Counted from the stretch's first letter, positions 34,587 through 43,316 are shown. The stretch: DNA of 64,000 nt from Neobacillus sp. FSL H8-0543 (GCF_038592905.1 NZ_CP151943.1:3918501-3982500); one strand, 5' to 3'. Numbers and translations are program-made. Notes: a model not told the origin generated them from the letters alone.

Positions 34587-36218
34587 ATGGTCTATAGGCA
34601 AAAACCTTGGTTGAAATTTTACGATTCAAGAGTCAGTGAGAGTGTTTTAGTAGATTATGATTCATTATTTGATCTTTTGCATCAGGCATCAAATATTCAT
34701 GGTGATATGCCCGCTCTCACTTTTTTTGGGAAGTCATGGAGCTACAGGGAAACGAGGATGATTTCCGAAATGTTTGCTGCATCCTTGTATAGGATTGGCT
34801 TTAGAAAGGGAGATCGTCTGGCTATTATGCTTCCTAACTGCCCGCATTATATTTTCAGTTTATTTGCAGGTTTTCGGTTAGGCGGTATTGCCGTTCAAGT
34901 AAATCCAATGTATGTCGAAAGAGAAATTAAACATGTGCTTACAGATTCCGAGGCAGAATACATAGTTGTATATGAAGCACTATATCAGAGGGTAAAGCAA
35001 GTACAGCCAAAATCGTCATTGAAAAAAATTATTGTCGTAGGATTCGGCGGGAATAGGATAGAACTCAGCGAAGGCGATATTTACTTTGAAGACTTCCTTA
35101 CCCATGACAATCTTATACCTGAGATTCCAATTAATATTAAAGAAGATGTGGCACTGTTGCAATATACTGGCGGTACAACAGGGGTGTCAAAAGGGGTAAT
35201 GCTTACACACCAAAATCTTTTGGCCAATATTATTCAGGTATGTGATTTCACTTATAATGCGGTGGATGAAAGACCAGATAATTTTAAAATTGTTAGTGTT
35301 CTTCCCATGTTTCATGTTTTTGGTCTTTCCTGCAATGCCCTTTCGGCGATAAGAATAGGCTGTAACCAATTGATTCTGCCGAGATTTGATGTTAATGAGC
35401 TATTAGAAGTTATTAAACGGGAGAAACCATTCCAAGTGGTGGTTGTTCCGACAATGATTTTCGCATTAAACAGCCACCCGCAATTAGAGGAAAGCAACAT
35501 AGGTGATATTTTCTATGTGGGCAGCGGCGGTGCTCCGTTACCGATAGAGCAGATTAAATCGTTCGAGAAAAGGGTGGGCACAAGATTAGTAGATGGCTAT
35601 GGTCTTTCCGAAACTGCACCATCGGCAATCTCTACACCTCCATTTCTTCCTCGCAAATTAGGCAGTGTCGGAATTCCTCTCCCAGGCACAGAGGCGAGAA
35701 TTGTAAGGGAGACAGAGGATGGCTATGAGAATGTTCCAGTTGGGGAAGCAGGGGAACTAATCCTTCGTGGTCCGCAAGTAATGAAAGGATATTGGAAACG
35801 TCCTGGGGATACAGAAATGGTATTAAAAGATGGCTGGCTGTTTACAGGTGATATAGCGAAAATGGATGAAGATGGATACTTTTATATCTTGGATCGTAAG
35901 AAGGATATCATTATTGCGAGCGGCTACAATGTTTATCCGCGTGAAATTGAAGAAGTGCTCTATCAGCATGAAGCAGTCGAAGAGGCAATTGTCATCGGTA
36001 TTCCTGATCAGTACAGAGGAGAAACCGTAAAGGCATTTGTAAAGCTGAAAGCGGGGGCAGTTGTATCACCCGAAAGTCTTATAGAATTTGCAAAAATCAA
36101 TTTAGCCCCCTACAAAGTACCGAGGGAAATTGAATTCCTAGATGACCTTCCTAAATCTTCTGTCGGCAAGCTGCTTAGAAGGATGCTTAAGAAAAAAGAG
36201 GAAAAGGTTGAGGTTTGA
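34587..36218 (+). CDS. Long-chain fatty acid/acyl-CoA ligase (PHA cluster 2)
   Basis: 543 residues, a close paralogue of the ligase at 7851 with matching start (QKPWLKFYDSRV). The AMP-binding P-loop is YTGGTTGVSKG, then GYGLSETAPSAIS, TGDIAKMDEDGYFYILDRKK (canonical TGD here) and the catalytic Lys in LPKSSVGKLLRR. ATG 34587 with GGAGGGG upstream is chosen over an upstream in-frame ATG at 34557. Unlike copy 1 it is the first gene of the phasin-phaR-phaC operon, only 28 bases ahead, which ties it directly to polymer synthesis. It probably activates fatty or hydroxy acids to CoA esters. Confidence 0.9.
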   Translation: MVYRQKPWLKFYDSRVSESVLVDYDSLFDLLHQASNIHGDMPALTFFGKSWSYRETRMISEMFAASLYRIGFRKGDRLAIMLPNCPHYIFSLFAGFRLGGIAVQVNPMYVEREIKHVLTDSEAEYIVVYEALYQRVKQVQPKSSLKKIIVVGFGGNRIELSEGDIYFEDFLTHDNLIPEIPINIKEDVALLQYTGGTTGVSKGVMLTHQNLLANIIQVCDFTYNAVDERPDNFKIVSVLPMFHVFGLSCNALSAIRIGCNQLILPRFDVNELLEVIKREKPFQVVVVPTMIFALNSHPQLEESNIGDIFYVGSGGAPLPIEQIKSFEKRVGTRLVDGYGLSETAPSAISTPPFLPRKLGSVGIPLPGTEARIVRETEDGYENVPVGEAGELILRGPQVMKGYWKRPGDTEMVLKDGWLFTGDIAKMDEDGYFYILDRKKDIIIASGYNVYPREIEEVLYQHEAVEEAIVIGIPDQYRGETVKAFVKLKAGAVVSPESLIEFAKINLAPYKVPREIEFLDDLPKSSVGKLLRRMLKKKEEKVEV

Positions 36219-36246
36219 ACAATCTATAAAGGAGGAGAAACCTATT

Positions 36247-36882
36247 ATGGAAAAGACAGATCACAAGGTAGTGAACGAAGAATTCAATGCACAAAAGCAG
36301 AATGAAAATATAGAAGAGACTGGGGAACAGATTACAAGTCTGGATATACTCTGGCGTCATGCCTTTAGAGAAGTAGATGAATGGGCAAAGTATGCGGATT
36401 ACCGGGATGAAGTTTTTCTAAAAGAGGCCATCCATTTTGTTGAAACTATCCAGCGAAATCAAGGGACTATTAAAGAAGTTACCGAACAATTTAATCATGA
36501 ATTTGCAAAATGGGAGAAAGCCACAAGAGATGAATTTTTAATGTCAACAACGCCTTTACAGCATTTTTTCCCGAAAGTATCATATGAAGAGATAAACCGC
36601 CTGATTGATCAAATTCAAAACAGGACAATGTCGATTTTGAGTGCACCTGGTCAAGTAATTGCAAACGCACAGGGCACGGAGCAATATCTATCTATTATTA
36701 AGCAATTTATTGCATTAAGAAAAGCAGGAAGAGAGCAATATATTAAAACCATAAAGCAAGCAGCCAGTGTAATCCATGATAGTCAAAAGGGTATTATTGA
36801 TCTGTTTGTTCGCCAAGTTAAAGGATTTATAAACCCGCTAAATAAGTATTTGGATAAGGAAGAAGAAATAACAAAATCCTAA
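36247..36882 (+). CDS. Phasin-like PHA granule protein (cluster 2)
   Basis: 211 residues from ATG 36247, preceded by GGAGGAG; the longer in-frame reading overlaps the ligase gene and has no ribosome site. Helical and amphipathic, no signal peptide. It shares with 12273 the LDILWRHAFREVDEWAKYAD block near 35-55, TTPLQHFFPKVSYEEINRLI near 103-122 and FIALRKAGREQYIKTIKQ near 158-175. Conservation between paralogues marks these as functional. Placement before phaR supports a granule-surface role; this is inferred. Confidence 0.65.
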   Translation: MEKTDHKVVNEEFNAQKQNENIEETGEQITSLDILWRHAFREVDEWAKYADYRDEVFLKEAIHFVETIQRNQGTIKEVTEQFNHEFAKWEKATRDEFLMSTTPLQHFFPKVSYEEINRLIDQIQNRTMSILSAPGQVIANAQGTEQYLSIIKQFIALRKAGREQYIKTIKQAASVIHDSQKGIIDLFVRQVKGFINPLNKYLDKEEEITKS

Positions 36883-36908
36883 AATTATAAACATAAGGGT
36901 GATGAAGA

Positions 36909-37625
36909 ATGTCTAACGAGAAAATGTATGATCCCCTCAAGGGTTTTAAGCAAATTAGTGACATGTGGGAACAACAATTGAATGGACTTTTGTATACGAT
37001 GTCAGACAACAGTGAGTTTGTCCGTTTATTAAAAGTTGGCACGGATGCACATTCCAAATATTTGGAGCTATTGCGCAAAAACCAGGAGACAATGGCTGGT
37101 TTAATGAATATTCCCACCAAAAGGGATGTGTCGAATATTGCAAAGTTGTCGATTCAAGCAGAAGAAAAGATTGATAGTTTAGAAGAACAAATCTGGAAAG
37201 TTCAGGATAGCTTAAAATCATTAAATAAAGAACATCTTGAGTTGTTTCAAGAAATGGTCAATGTTGTTAGTCAAATGAAGACGGAATTTCAAAAAGCCGT
37301 GGAAGAAGTTAGTGAAATACGGAAGGTAAAAGAGGATCTACAGGATATTCGACAAGGGCTTGTTGAAGTTAAAATTATCCAGGTGAACCTTCAGGAAGTA
37401 CGTAAGGAATTGGAAGAAATTAAGGATTTTCAAAGGGAAATAGTCGGGATGAGCCGTACGGATGACAAAGATATCATTCATACCGATTTACAGGAAGTAA
37501 AATTAGGAATGGGTCAATTAGCAGGCATAAAAAATGAATTAGCTGCTTTAAAGGGTCTTATGGTTAAGGAAAATCCAAAAGGCAAGACCAAAGATAAGGA
37601 CAAGGAATTAGTCACTGCGAAATAA
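36909..37625 (+). CDS. phaR: PhaR, subunit of class IV PHA synthase (copy 2)
   Basis: 238 residues, 50 longer than copy 1. The N-terminal block (LKGFKQISDMWEQQLNGLLY) and LELLRKNQETMAGLMNIPTK match copy 1. The extra length is in the coiled coil, where a heptad-rich segment is repeated (EDLQDIRQGLVEVK, then VNLQEVRKELEEIK, then HTDLQEVKLGMGQL). The tail is Lys/Asp-rich. It is required with PhaC for an active synthase. Spacing is 26 bases after the phasin-like gene and 21 before phaC. Confidence 0.88.
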   Translation: MSNEKMYDPLKGFKQISDMWEQQLNGLLYTMSDNSEFVRLLKVGTDAHSKYLELLRKNQETMAGLMNIPTKRDVSNIAKLSIQAEEKIDSLEEQIWKVQDSLKSLNKEHLELFQEMVNVVSQMKTEFQKAVEEVSEIRKVKEDLQDIRQGLVEVKIIQVNLQEVRKELEEIKDFQREIVGMSRTDDKDIIHTDLQEVKLGMGQLAGIKNELAALKGLMVKENPKGKTKDKDKELVTAK

Positions 37626-37646
37626 CCATGAATGGAGAATGTGACG

Positions 37647-38723
37647 ATGAGTGCTCTAGCATCAATAAAGGATTTTTTTCCATTCCTTGACATTGAAAAA
37701 GAAACTATCCGGTGGAATCAAGTTTACAAAGTATTAATCGAACCGAAACCAGAAATAGAGTCTTCACCAAGAGAATGTATTTGGAAGAAGAATAAAGCTA
37801 ATTTATGGTATTACCCTGCAAAGGAAAAGAAGTATAGTATCCCATTGTTTTTTGTCTACTCACTTCTAAATAAGCCTTATATTTTAGATATTGGTGAGGG
37901 AAGCAGTGTGATTGGCGGCTTAACTGAACGAGGATATGATGTATATATGCTTGATTGGGGTTCTCCAAGACATGAAGACAATGAGATTTCACTAGATAGC
38001 TATATTCTGGATTATCTGGAGAATGCAATGAAACGTGCCATAAGGCACTCTGATACCGAGGAAATAACACTTGTCGGTTATTGCCTTGGCGGGACAATTG
38101 CTGCAATTTTGGCCTCTATTACCGAGCTGCCTATCAAAAATCTGGTACTTGCAACAGTTCCAATCGACTTCAGTATAGGAATTGTTCCAAATAAGTGGTT
38201 GGAAGGACTTCAAAAGGGAGAGATTAATGTCGATCGCTTGGCGAAAGTCTATGGTGTAATACCATCAGATATTATGTATGCCATGTTTAGAGGTCTTTCA
38301 CCAATTTATATTAGTCCATATGTGAACCTAATTACGAGAGCACATGATAAGGATTATGTAGAAAAGTGGCGCCGAATGGACAAGTGGACGAAAGACTCTG
38401 CCTCATTTTCGGGGGCATCATTCCAACAATTATTTAATGATTTTTACAAAGACAACAAATTACTAAAAGGAGAGTTAATAATTGGAGGCAAGCAAGTAGA
38501 TTTAAAACAAATTAAATGCCCACTATTTGTCTTGTCAACTTCAAGGGATACTCTTGTTTTAGAACCGCAAAGTCTTCCTATTATGGAGATGGTTTCAAGT
38601 GAAGATAAAACATACCAGGTGGTGGAAGCAGGACATGTTTCCCTTGCATTGACTGGGGCATTTGCGATTTTTGCGGATGCTTGGCTCGCGTCAAGGTCAC
38701 AGGCTGTACAAGAGCTTCTTTAA
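37647..38723 (+). CDS. phaC: PhaC, class IV PHA synthase catalytic subunit (copy 2)
   Basis: 358 residues. GYCLGG holds nucleophile Cys146; Asp is in STSRDTLV and His in AGHVSL. ATG 37647 is chosen because GGAG lies 9 bases upstream and because it gives gap-free alignment with copy 1 (shared Phe11-Pro12, Cys at 146 in both). An ATG at 37632 and a GTG at 37641 are in frame but poorly spaced. The two synthases are diverged enough to differ in monomer preference, which would need biochemical testing. It forms the last gene of the ligase-phasin-phaR-phaC operon. Confidence 0.95.
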   Translation: MSALASIKDFFPFLDIEKETIRWNQVYKVLIEPKPEIESSPRECIWKKNKANLWYYPAKEKKYSIPLFFVYSLLNKPYILDIGEGSSVIGGLTERGYDVYMLDWGSPRHEDNEISLDSYILDYLENAMKRAIRHSDTEEITLVGYCLGGTIAAILASITELPIKNLVLATVPIDFSIGIVPNKWLEGLQKGEINVDRLAKVYGVIPSDIMYAMFRGLSPIYISPYVNLITRAHDKDYVEKWRRMDKWTKDSASFSGASFQQLFNDFYKDNKLLKGELIIGGKQVDLKQIKCPLFVLSTSRDTLVLEPQSLPIMEMVSSEDKTYQVVEAGHVSLALTGAFAIFADAWLASRSQAVQELL

Positions 38724-38753
38724 TAAAGCATTTGTTGAAATACTGTAAAAAGC

Positions 38754-38775
38754 TGGAGGGACTGCCATCCCTCCA
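38754..38775. terminator. Hairpin between phaC-2 and convergent hydrolase
   Basis: TGGAGGGA (38754-38761), CTGCCA loop, TCCCTCCA (38768-38775). No T-run. Same position as the hairpin at 14613. Confidence 0.6.
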
Positions 38776-38788
38776 AGCCAATAATAAA

Positions 38789-39571
38789 TTATACAACCAT
38801 CTTTTGCCGGTTTAAGAAATTCCTAACAAGATAATTAAACCGGTCCTTTGCTTCTAGTTTTGTTATATGTCCTGTATTTCTTAAAATGGTAAATTCCGAA
38901 TGAGGTATGAGCTTGTGTATCCAAAGTTGAAGCTGTACTGGTAAGATTGAGTCGTATTGTCCGCCAATAACAAGGGTCGGAACACGTACTGTTGGCAATA
39001 GAGAGGAATTATCGACATTTAAACAAGCCTTCAAGGAAGAAAGAAAGATATGGGGTTTTGGTTGAAAAGACTTTATAAAGTTATTTACATTTTCCTCTTT
39101 CCATGAATATAATGCGAGTTTTGCAGCATACTCCCCTTGTCCTCCAGTTGAAAGAAGTTTTTCAAACTTTGCTTTTTTGGATTTATAGATTATTTTTCGC
39201 AGTATTTTCGGACAGACATGAAAGGTACTGACCAACAATAGGGAACGACAGAGATCGGGTGCCTGACGGTAAATTTCTTGGGCGACTACTCCTCCCATAG
39301 AAAACCCAGCGATGTGAGCGCTTTCAATACCAAGCTCTTTTAATAATTCAGTAACATCAGCAGCGAAATTCTGGATGGATATACCATCAGATTTGTTACA
39401 TGCTCCATGTCCACCTAAATCAGGGATAATTATTTCATAATGATCTGCTAACTCATACTGATTTTCCCATCCTTCTTTTTCCTCACCTAATCCATGGATA
39501 AGTACTAACGGTTCACCGCTACCAAAATGCAAATAAGGAATACCTGACTTACTTACTTTCGACTTTTCCAT
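38789..39571 (-). CDS. Alpha/beta hydrolase adjoining phaC-2 (PHA depolymerase/esterase candidate)
   Basis: 260 residues, paralogue of 14636. HGLGEEKEGWENQYELADHY is near 26-45 and PDLGGHG at 50-56 (Gly where copy 1 has Arg). The nucleophile elbow GFSMGG has Ser91, the acid is in IGGQYDSILP and His in NTGHITKLEAKD. No signal peptide. It is convergent with phaC and divergent from phaQ. Retention of this gene beside phaC in both clusters argues for a role in polymer turnover or in releasing aberrant chains. Substrate unproven. Confidence 0.8.
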   Translation of the reverse strand: MEKSKVSKSGIPYLHFGSGEPLVLIHGLGEEKEGWENQYELADHYEIIIPDLGGHGACNKSDGISIQNFAADVTELLKELGIESAHIAGFSMGGVVAQEIYRQAPDLCRSLLLVSTFHVCPKILRKIIYKSKKAKFEKLLSTGGQGEYAAKLALYSWKEENVNNFIKSFQPKPHIFLSSLKACLNVDNSSLLPTVRVPTLVIGGQYDSILPVQLQLWIHKLIPHSEFTILRNTGHITKLEAKDRFNYLVRNFLNRQKMVV

Positions 39572-39666
39572 TTTACACCACCTTCATTGATTTTATTTAG
39601 TGTATTACCAAGTTTATTAAGTTGTTAACGAGTTGTTATCACCTATAATATCATGTATATGACAAC

Positions 39667-39706
39667 TTGACAAAATATTACCTATAGGTGTAAAATACAT
39701 ATAGGT
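39667..39706 (+). promoter_or_regulatory. phaQ promoter with ACCTATA/TATAGGT operator
   Basis: TTGACA (39667-39672), 18-bp spacer, TAAAAT (39691-39696). ACCTATA at 39680-39686 and TATAGGT at 39700-39706 form an inverted repeat around the -10; the left arm is itself part of the palindrome ACCTATAGGT. A third half-site lies at 39641. PhaQ of B. megaterium is known to repress its own promoter and to respond to PHB, so this is its probable binding site. Confidence 0.65.
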
Positions 39707-39720
39707 GAGGTGATATAGAA

Positions 39721-40158
39721 ATGGTAAATCAAGACAATCAAAATGTCAATCCTTCAAAAAACTTTGTGTTGCCATTTATTTTATTACTCCTTAGCAGAAT
39801 GTCTCTCCACGGCTATGAACTTAGTCAGAAGTTACAAACATTTGGTTTTAAAACGATTGATCAGGGGAATCTGTACCGACTGTTAAGGCAGCTGGAAAAA
39901 GATGAACTTGTATCATCGGAATGGGATACAAATGGAAGTGGTCCTGCAAAGAGAAGATATTCCATAACGAAAGCTGGAGCTACATATTTAAAAGGCTATG
40001 CCAATCAACTAGAGTCCTACCAGTCAATGTTGGACCAATTCTTCAAGATGTATTCTAGTTTCCTTGAGCTCTATATTCCTTCATTCCAAAAGAAGGATCC
40101 AATAGAGAAAGAAAAAAATAGTAAGAGGAGGAAGGATCATGGCACAGAAGAAGGTTGA
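39721..40158 (+). CDS. phaQ: PhaQ, PadR-family PHB-responsive regulator
   Basis: 145 residues. The winged-helix domain (about 15-90) has LPFILLLLSRMSLHGYELSQ, GNLYRLLRQLEKDELVSSEW and the PAKRRYSITKAG wing, all typical of PadR proteins. A short helix follows for dimerisation, then a basic tail (KEKNSKRRKDH). In B. megaterium PhaQ represses phaQ-phaP until PHB titrates it; the same gene order is present here. Its end overlaps the phaP start by 20 bases, so translation is coupled. Confidence 0.87.
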   Translation: MVNQDNQNVNPSKNFVLPFILLLLSRMSLHGYELSQKLQTFGFKTIDQGNLYRLLRQLEKDELVSSEWDTNGSGPAKRRYSITKAGATYLKGYANQLESYQSMLDQFFKMYSSFLELYIPSFQKKDPIEKEKNSKRRKDHGTEEG

Positions 40159-40756
40159 GGCGGTTCCAACTGCTGAAGATAATACTGTAATTCCAACAGC
40201 AGAAGAGCCTAAATTGGAAGGTTTATTTGTTGATACATTATGGAATCAGTATGAGCAATCACTTGAAAGGGCAAGACGTCTTCGTGAAAGTCGAGAGGAT
40301 GCTTATATCTCTGCACTAAAAGAGGTCATCAAGTTTAATAAGCAGTACAGGCAGTCTCTTGGCAGTCTCTATGATCAAACGAGGAAAACGAACCAAGAAG
40401 TGGTATCTGAACTTATGCATCAATTAAATGCTCGTAAAGATGAATTAATGAAGGAAGAAGTAAAAATAGAAGCAGAAATGATGACTGAACGGGCTGAACT
40501 TAAAAACCAGCTTAAAGAGGTAACAAAACAATTAGAAAATGTTGTGCTAACTCCAGTCAAATCTGTGTTCCGTATTATTGAAGAGATTGAAGAAAATTTT
40601 GAAAAAAATACAGAATCTAATATCGCTTATGCACGCGAACGCCGAAATGCATGGCAGCATGTAACAGATGAATACGTTAAAATGGCAAGAAACGCTCATC
40701 ATGAAATACTCAATCGCGGTAAAAGAAGCATTAAAGAACTAGTAAACACTAAGTAA
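40139..40756 (+). CDS. phaP: PhaP-type phasin / PHA inclusion protein
   Basis: 205 residues, helical and very charged, no signal peptide. Residues about 30-160 form extended amphipathic and coiled-coil helices (LWNQYEQSLERARRLRESRE, then KEEVKIEAEMMTERAELKNQ). The ribosome site AGGAGGAAGG lies inside the end of phaQ. Position directly after phaQ is that of the phasin PhaP, which coats PHA granules and controls their size. It is not obviously homologous to the phasin-like proteins at 12273 and 36247, so cluster 2 would have two kinds of granule protein. Confidence 0.75.
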   Translation: MAQKKVEAVPTAEDNTVIPTAEEPKLEGLFVDTLWNQYEQSLERARRLRESREDAYISALKEVIKFNKQYRQSLGSLYDQTRKTNQEVVSELMHQLNARKDELMKEEVKIEAEMMTERAELKNQLKEVTKQLENVVLTPVKSVFRIIEEIEENFEKNTESNIAYARERRNAWQHVTDEYVKMARNAHHEILNRGKRSIKELVNTK

Positions 40757-40783
40757 TTTTTTATAATCATATACTTTCTCAAG

Positions 40784-40821
40784 AAACGGTCTAAATCCTA
40801 TTCGATTTAGGCCGTTTTTTT
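40784..40821 (+). terminator. Terminator of phaQ-phaP
   Basis: AAACGGTCTAAATC (40784-40797), CTATTC loop region, GATTTAGGCCGTTT (40804-40817), then T-run. Confidence 0.88.
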
Positions 40822-40870
40822 GACTTTTTCTTGAAGACTCGATTTAAAGTCAATGTTGTATATTAAATTA

Positions 40871-40900
40871 GTTGATTGGAGCGGAAGGCGAACATTCGAG
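40871..40900 (+). repeat. Left-end fragment of the 26060 repeat
   Basis: GTTGATTGGAGCGGAAGGCG equals the left end of the 26060 element, after which similarity stops. No right end follows, so it is a truncated copy. Confidence 0.6.
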
Positions 40901-41131
40901 AAAAAATATTCATTTGATACATAAATGTAATATTATTATTACTTATTTGACAAAATTTGATGATATACTTTAAAATGCAGCAAAATAGTAGTTTTGTATG
41001 ATAATTTCCTAGAAATAGTTAATTAATAGGTTGAAAAGTTACTATAATACATAATATTTGTCATATTACGTCCATATAAATAGTTGGTTTTTATTTATAG
41101 TAAAGAGCACTTTGGAAAGCAGGGGAAATAG

Positions 41132-42247
41132 TTGAAGATAAAGTTAACAGTACTTCTAACAACAATCATGCTAGGCATCGGAAGTGTCTCAGCAATACCC
41201 AATGTAAAGGCTGATACAGAAATATTAACAACAAATCAGGAACTTACAGAGGTTGAAACCGAACTTAATAATTTAAATCAACAAATTAAGCGGGTAGATC
41301 AGGCTGTTTTAGATAATAAAAAAATTATTACGGATACAGAAAATAAAATAAAAAGTTCTCAAATTGAAATAATAGAACTCGAGAAAGAGATTGCTGCAAT
41401 AAATGAAAAAGTTGTAAAACGTACGGAAGTTCTAAAAAATCGGGCTATTTCCTTTCAAGAAACAGGTGGAAATATAAGCTATATAGATGTTTTATTTGGG
41501 GCAACTAGTTTTAGCGATTTTATTGACCGAATCGGAGCGGTCGCAACAATGGTTGAAGCCGATCAGGATATTGTTGAACAACACAAAGCGGATAAAGAAG
41601 TTGTTGATAAAAAACAGGTATCGGTAACGAATAAGCTGACTGAGCTTAATCATATGAAAACAGAATTAGAAGGTATGAGAGAACAAATTTTAGAACAAAA
41701 ATTACAAAATGAAGCAATAAAAGAGGAACTAAAGAAAAAAGCTGAAGTAATATCCTCTGAACAAGCTGAGTTACAACGTCAAAATAGCAGTTCAACAGTA
41801 ACTCCTGAAAAGATGACAGTGAGGAACGAATCAAATCCTGTTAAGATTTCAAAGGGATCGATTAGTGCTGTTATTGAGGCAGGTTATAAATATATTGGTA
41901 ATTCTGTCTATGTTTTTGGGGGCGGCAGGACAGCTTCAGACATTGCGAATGGCAGGTTTGATTGTTCCGGGTTTGTTAGTTGGGCATTTTCGCAGGCGGG
42001 AATTAGAGTTGGTGCTAGTACAGATTCCTTGAAACATGAAGGAACTCCTGTATCAGTTAGTCAAATGCAGCCTGGTGATATGGTATTCTTTAATACCTAT
42101 AAAACAGACGGTCATGTCGGCATTTATGTTGGCGGCGGAAAATTCATAGGGTCACAAAGTAACACAGGTGTAGCCATTGCTGATATGAGCAGCGGTTATT
42201 GGGAGAAAAGGTTTAATGGGCGTGTGAACCGAATAATAACGCAATAA
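41132..42247 (+). CDS. CwlO-like secreted NlpC/P60 peptidoglycan endopeptidase
   Basis: 371 residues from a TTG start with AGGGG 6 bases upstream. Signal peptide about 1-28 (cleavage near VKADTE). Two coiled-coil stretches (30-100 and 150-215) flank a short globular hinge, as in CwlO. The C-terminal NlpC/P60 domain (about 245-371) has catalytic Cys278 in FDCSGFVSWAF and His328 in DGHVGIYVGGGKF. It is expected to cut D-Glu/mDAP bonds during cell elongation. The coiled coil should mediate regulation by FtsEX-like partners. Monocistronic, with its own promoter and terminator. Confidence 0.88.
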   Translation: MKIKLTVLLTTIMLGIGSVSAIPNVKADTEILTTNQELTEVETELNNLNQQIKRVDQAVLDNKKIITDTENKIKSSQIEIIELEKEIAAINEKVVKRTEVLKNRAISFQETGGNISYIDVLFGATSFSDFIDRIGAVATMVEADQDIVEQHKADKEVVDKKQVSVTNKLTELNHMKTELEGMREQILEQKLQNEAIKEELKKKAEVISSEQAELQRQNSSSTVTPEKMTVRNESNPVKISKGSISAVIEAGYKYIGNSVYVFGGGRTASDIANGRFDCSGFVSWAFSQAGIRVGASTDSLKHEGTPVSVSQMQPGDMVFFNTYKTDGHVGIYVGGGKFIGSQSNTGVAIADMSSGYWEKRFNGRVNRIITQ

Positions 42248-42250
42248 AAG

Positions 42251-42280
42251 AAGCGAGGCATGTGCCTCGCTTTATATTTT
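42251..42280 (+). terminator. Terminator of the cwlO-like gene
   Basis: AAGCGAGGCA (42251-42260), TG, TGCCTCGCTT (42263-42272), T-rich tail. Confidence 0.85.
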
Positions 42281-42434
42281 GAAATAAATTGAAACTATTT
42301 GTTTCTGATTGTCGTTATATATATTGGAGAAAATAACCTTTGCTAAGGATAGTAAAAATTGAGTACAATAATGAGGTTATGCTATAGCTTTCATTTACTT
42401 AAACACATCGAATAGTTAGGAGCAGTTAACACAC

Positions 42435-43271
42435 ATGGATTTACTTTTGATTATTAAAGCAATTATTTTAGGATTAGTAGAAGGTTTAACAGAATTTGCG
42501 CCAGTATCATCAACGGGACATATGATTATTGTTGATGACATGTGGCTTCGTTCAAAAGACTTCTTGGGAAAATATGGGGCAAATACATTTAAAGTAGTCA
42601 TTCAGCTTGGATCAATTTTAGCTGTAGTTGTTACCTTTAAAGATCGGTTTATTGATTTATTAGGTTTAGGACGCGTGTTTAATAAAAATTCTATCAAGAG
42701 CGGCGGCCGTTTAAAGCTAACACAGGTGATTGTAGGCTTAATACCAGCAGGAATCTTCGGTGTGCTTTTAGAAGATTATATTGATGAACATCTTTTTTCG
42801 ACAGAGACAGTATTAATTGGTTTAGTAATCGGTGCGGTATTTATGATCATCGCTGACCGCTTTGGACCGAAAAACCCTAAAATTCAATCAGTTGACCAAA
42901 TTACCTATAAACAAGCATTTACAGTTGGTCTTATTCAATGCCTCTCGCTATGGCCCGGTTTTTCTCGTTCTGGTTCAACCATTTCGGGAGGAGTATTATT
43001 GGGAATGAGTCATCGAGCAGCAGCTGACTTTACTTTTATTATGGCTGTTCCAATAATGGCAGGTGCTAGCTTTTTATCATTAGTAAAGAATTGGCAATAT
43101 ATAGAATTGAGTGCCTTGCCGTTTTTTATTGCTGGATTTATTAGCGCCTTTGTATTTGCTTTACTATCCATCCGCTTTTTCTTAAAGCTTATAGATAGAA
43201 TTAAACTTTTACCATTTGCGATTTATCGAATTGTTTTAGCGTTTATCATTTATATTGTATTTTTCTTGTAG
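42435..43271 (+). CDS. uppP: Undecaprenyl-diphosphatase UppP/BacA
   Basis: 278 residues, eight hydrophobic helices. The two family motifs are intact: EGLTEFAPVSSTGH (about 16-29, catalytic Glu) and PGFSRSGSTISGG (about 173-185, phosphate-binding Arg-Ser). It recycles undecaprenyl pyrophosphate to the monophosphate carrier for peptidoglycan synthesis and confers bacitracin tolerance. It follows the CwlO-like gene after a terminator, so it is transcribed separately. A hairpin follows. Confidence 0.95.
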   Translation: MDLLLIIKAIILGLVEGLTEFAPVSSTGHMIIVDDMWLRSKDFLGKYGANTFKVVIQLGSILAVVVTFKDRFIDLLGLGRVFNKNSIKSGGRLKLTQVIVGLIPAGIFGVLLEDYIDEHLFSTETVLIGLVIGAVFMIIADRFGPKNPKIQSVDQITYKQAFTVGLIQCLSLWPGFSRSGSTISGGVLLGMSHRAAADFTFIMAVPIMAGASFLSLVKNWQYIELSALPFFIAGFISAFVFALLSIRFFLKLIDRIKLLPFAIYRIVLAFIIYIVFFL

Positions 43272-43279
43272 TCCGTATA

Positions 43280-43316
43280 AAAGGCAACTTTCCAATAATG
43301 GTTAGTTGCTTTTTTA
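43280..43316 (+). terminator. Terminator of uppP
   Basis: GCAACT (43284-43289) with AGTTGC (43304-43309) flanked by A-run and T-run. Short stem, long loop. Confidence 0.6.

Larger units (their letters stand above)
40757..41131 (+). other. Region between phaP and the cwlO-like gene
   Basis: It holds the phaP terminator (40784), a truncated repeat (40871) and a sigma-A-type promoter: TTGACA (40947-40952), 18 bp, TAAAAT (40971-40976). The message would have a leader of about 155 bases before the TTG start at 41132. I saw no clear structured element in this leader. Confidence 0.5.

Noticed and set aside
37632..37646. Earlier start for PhaC copy 2
   Set aside because: ATG 37632 lacks a ribosome site and GTG 37641 is only 3 bases from GGAG; ATG 37647 has correct spacing and aligns with copy 1.
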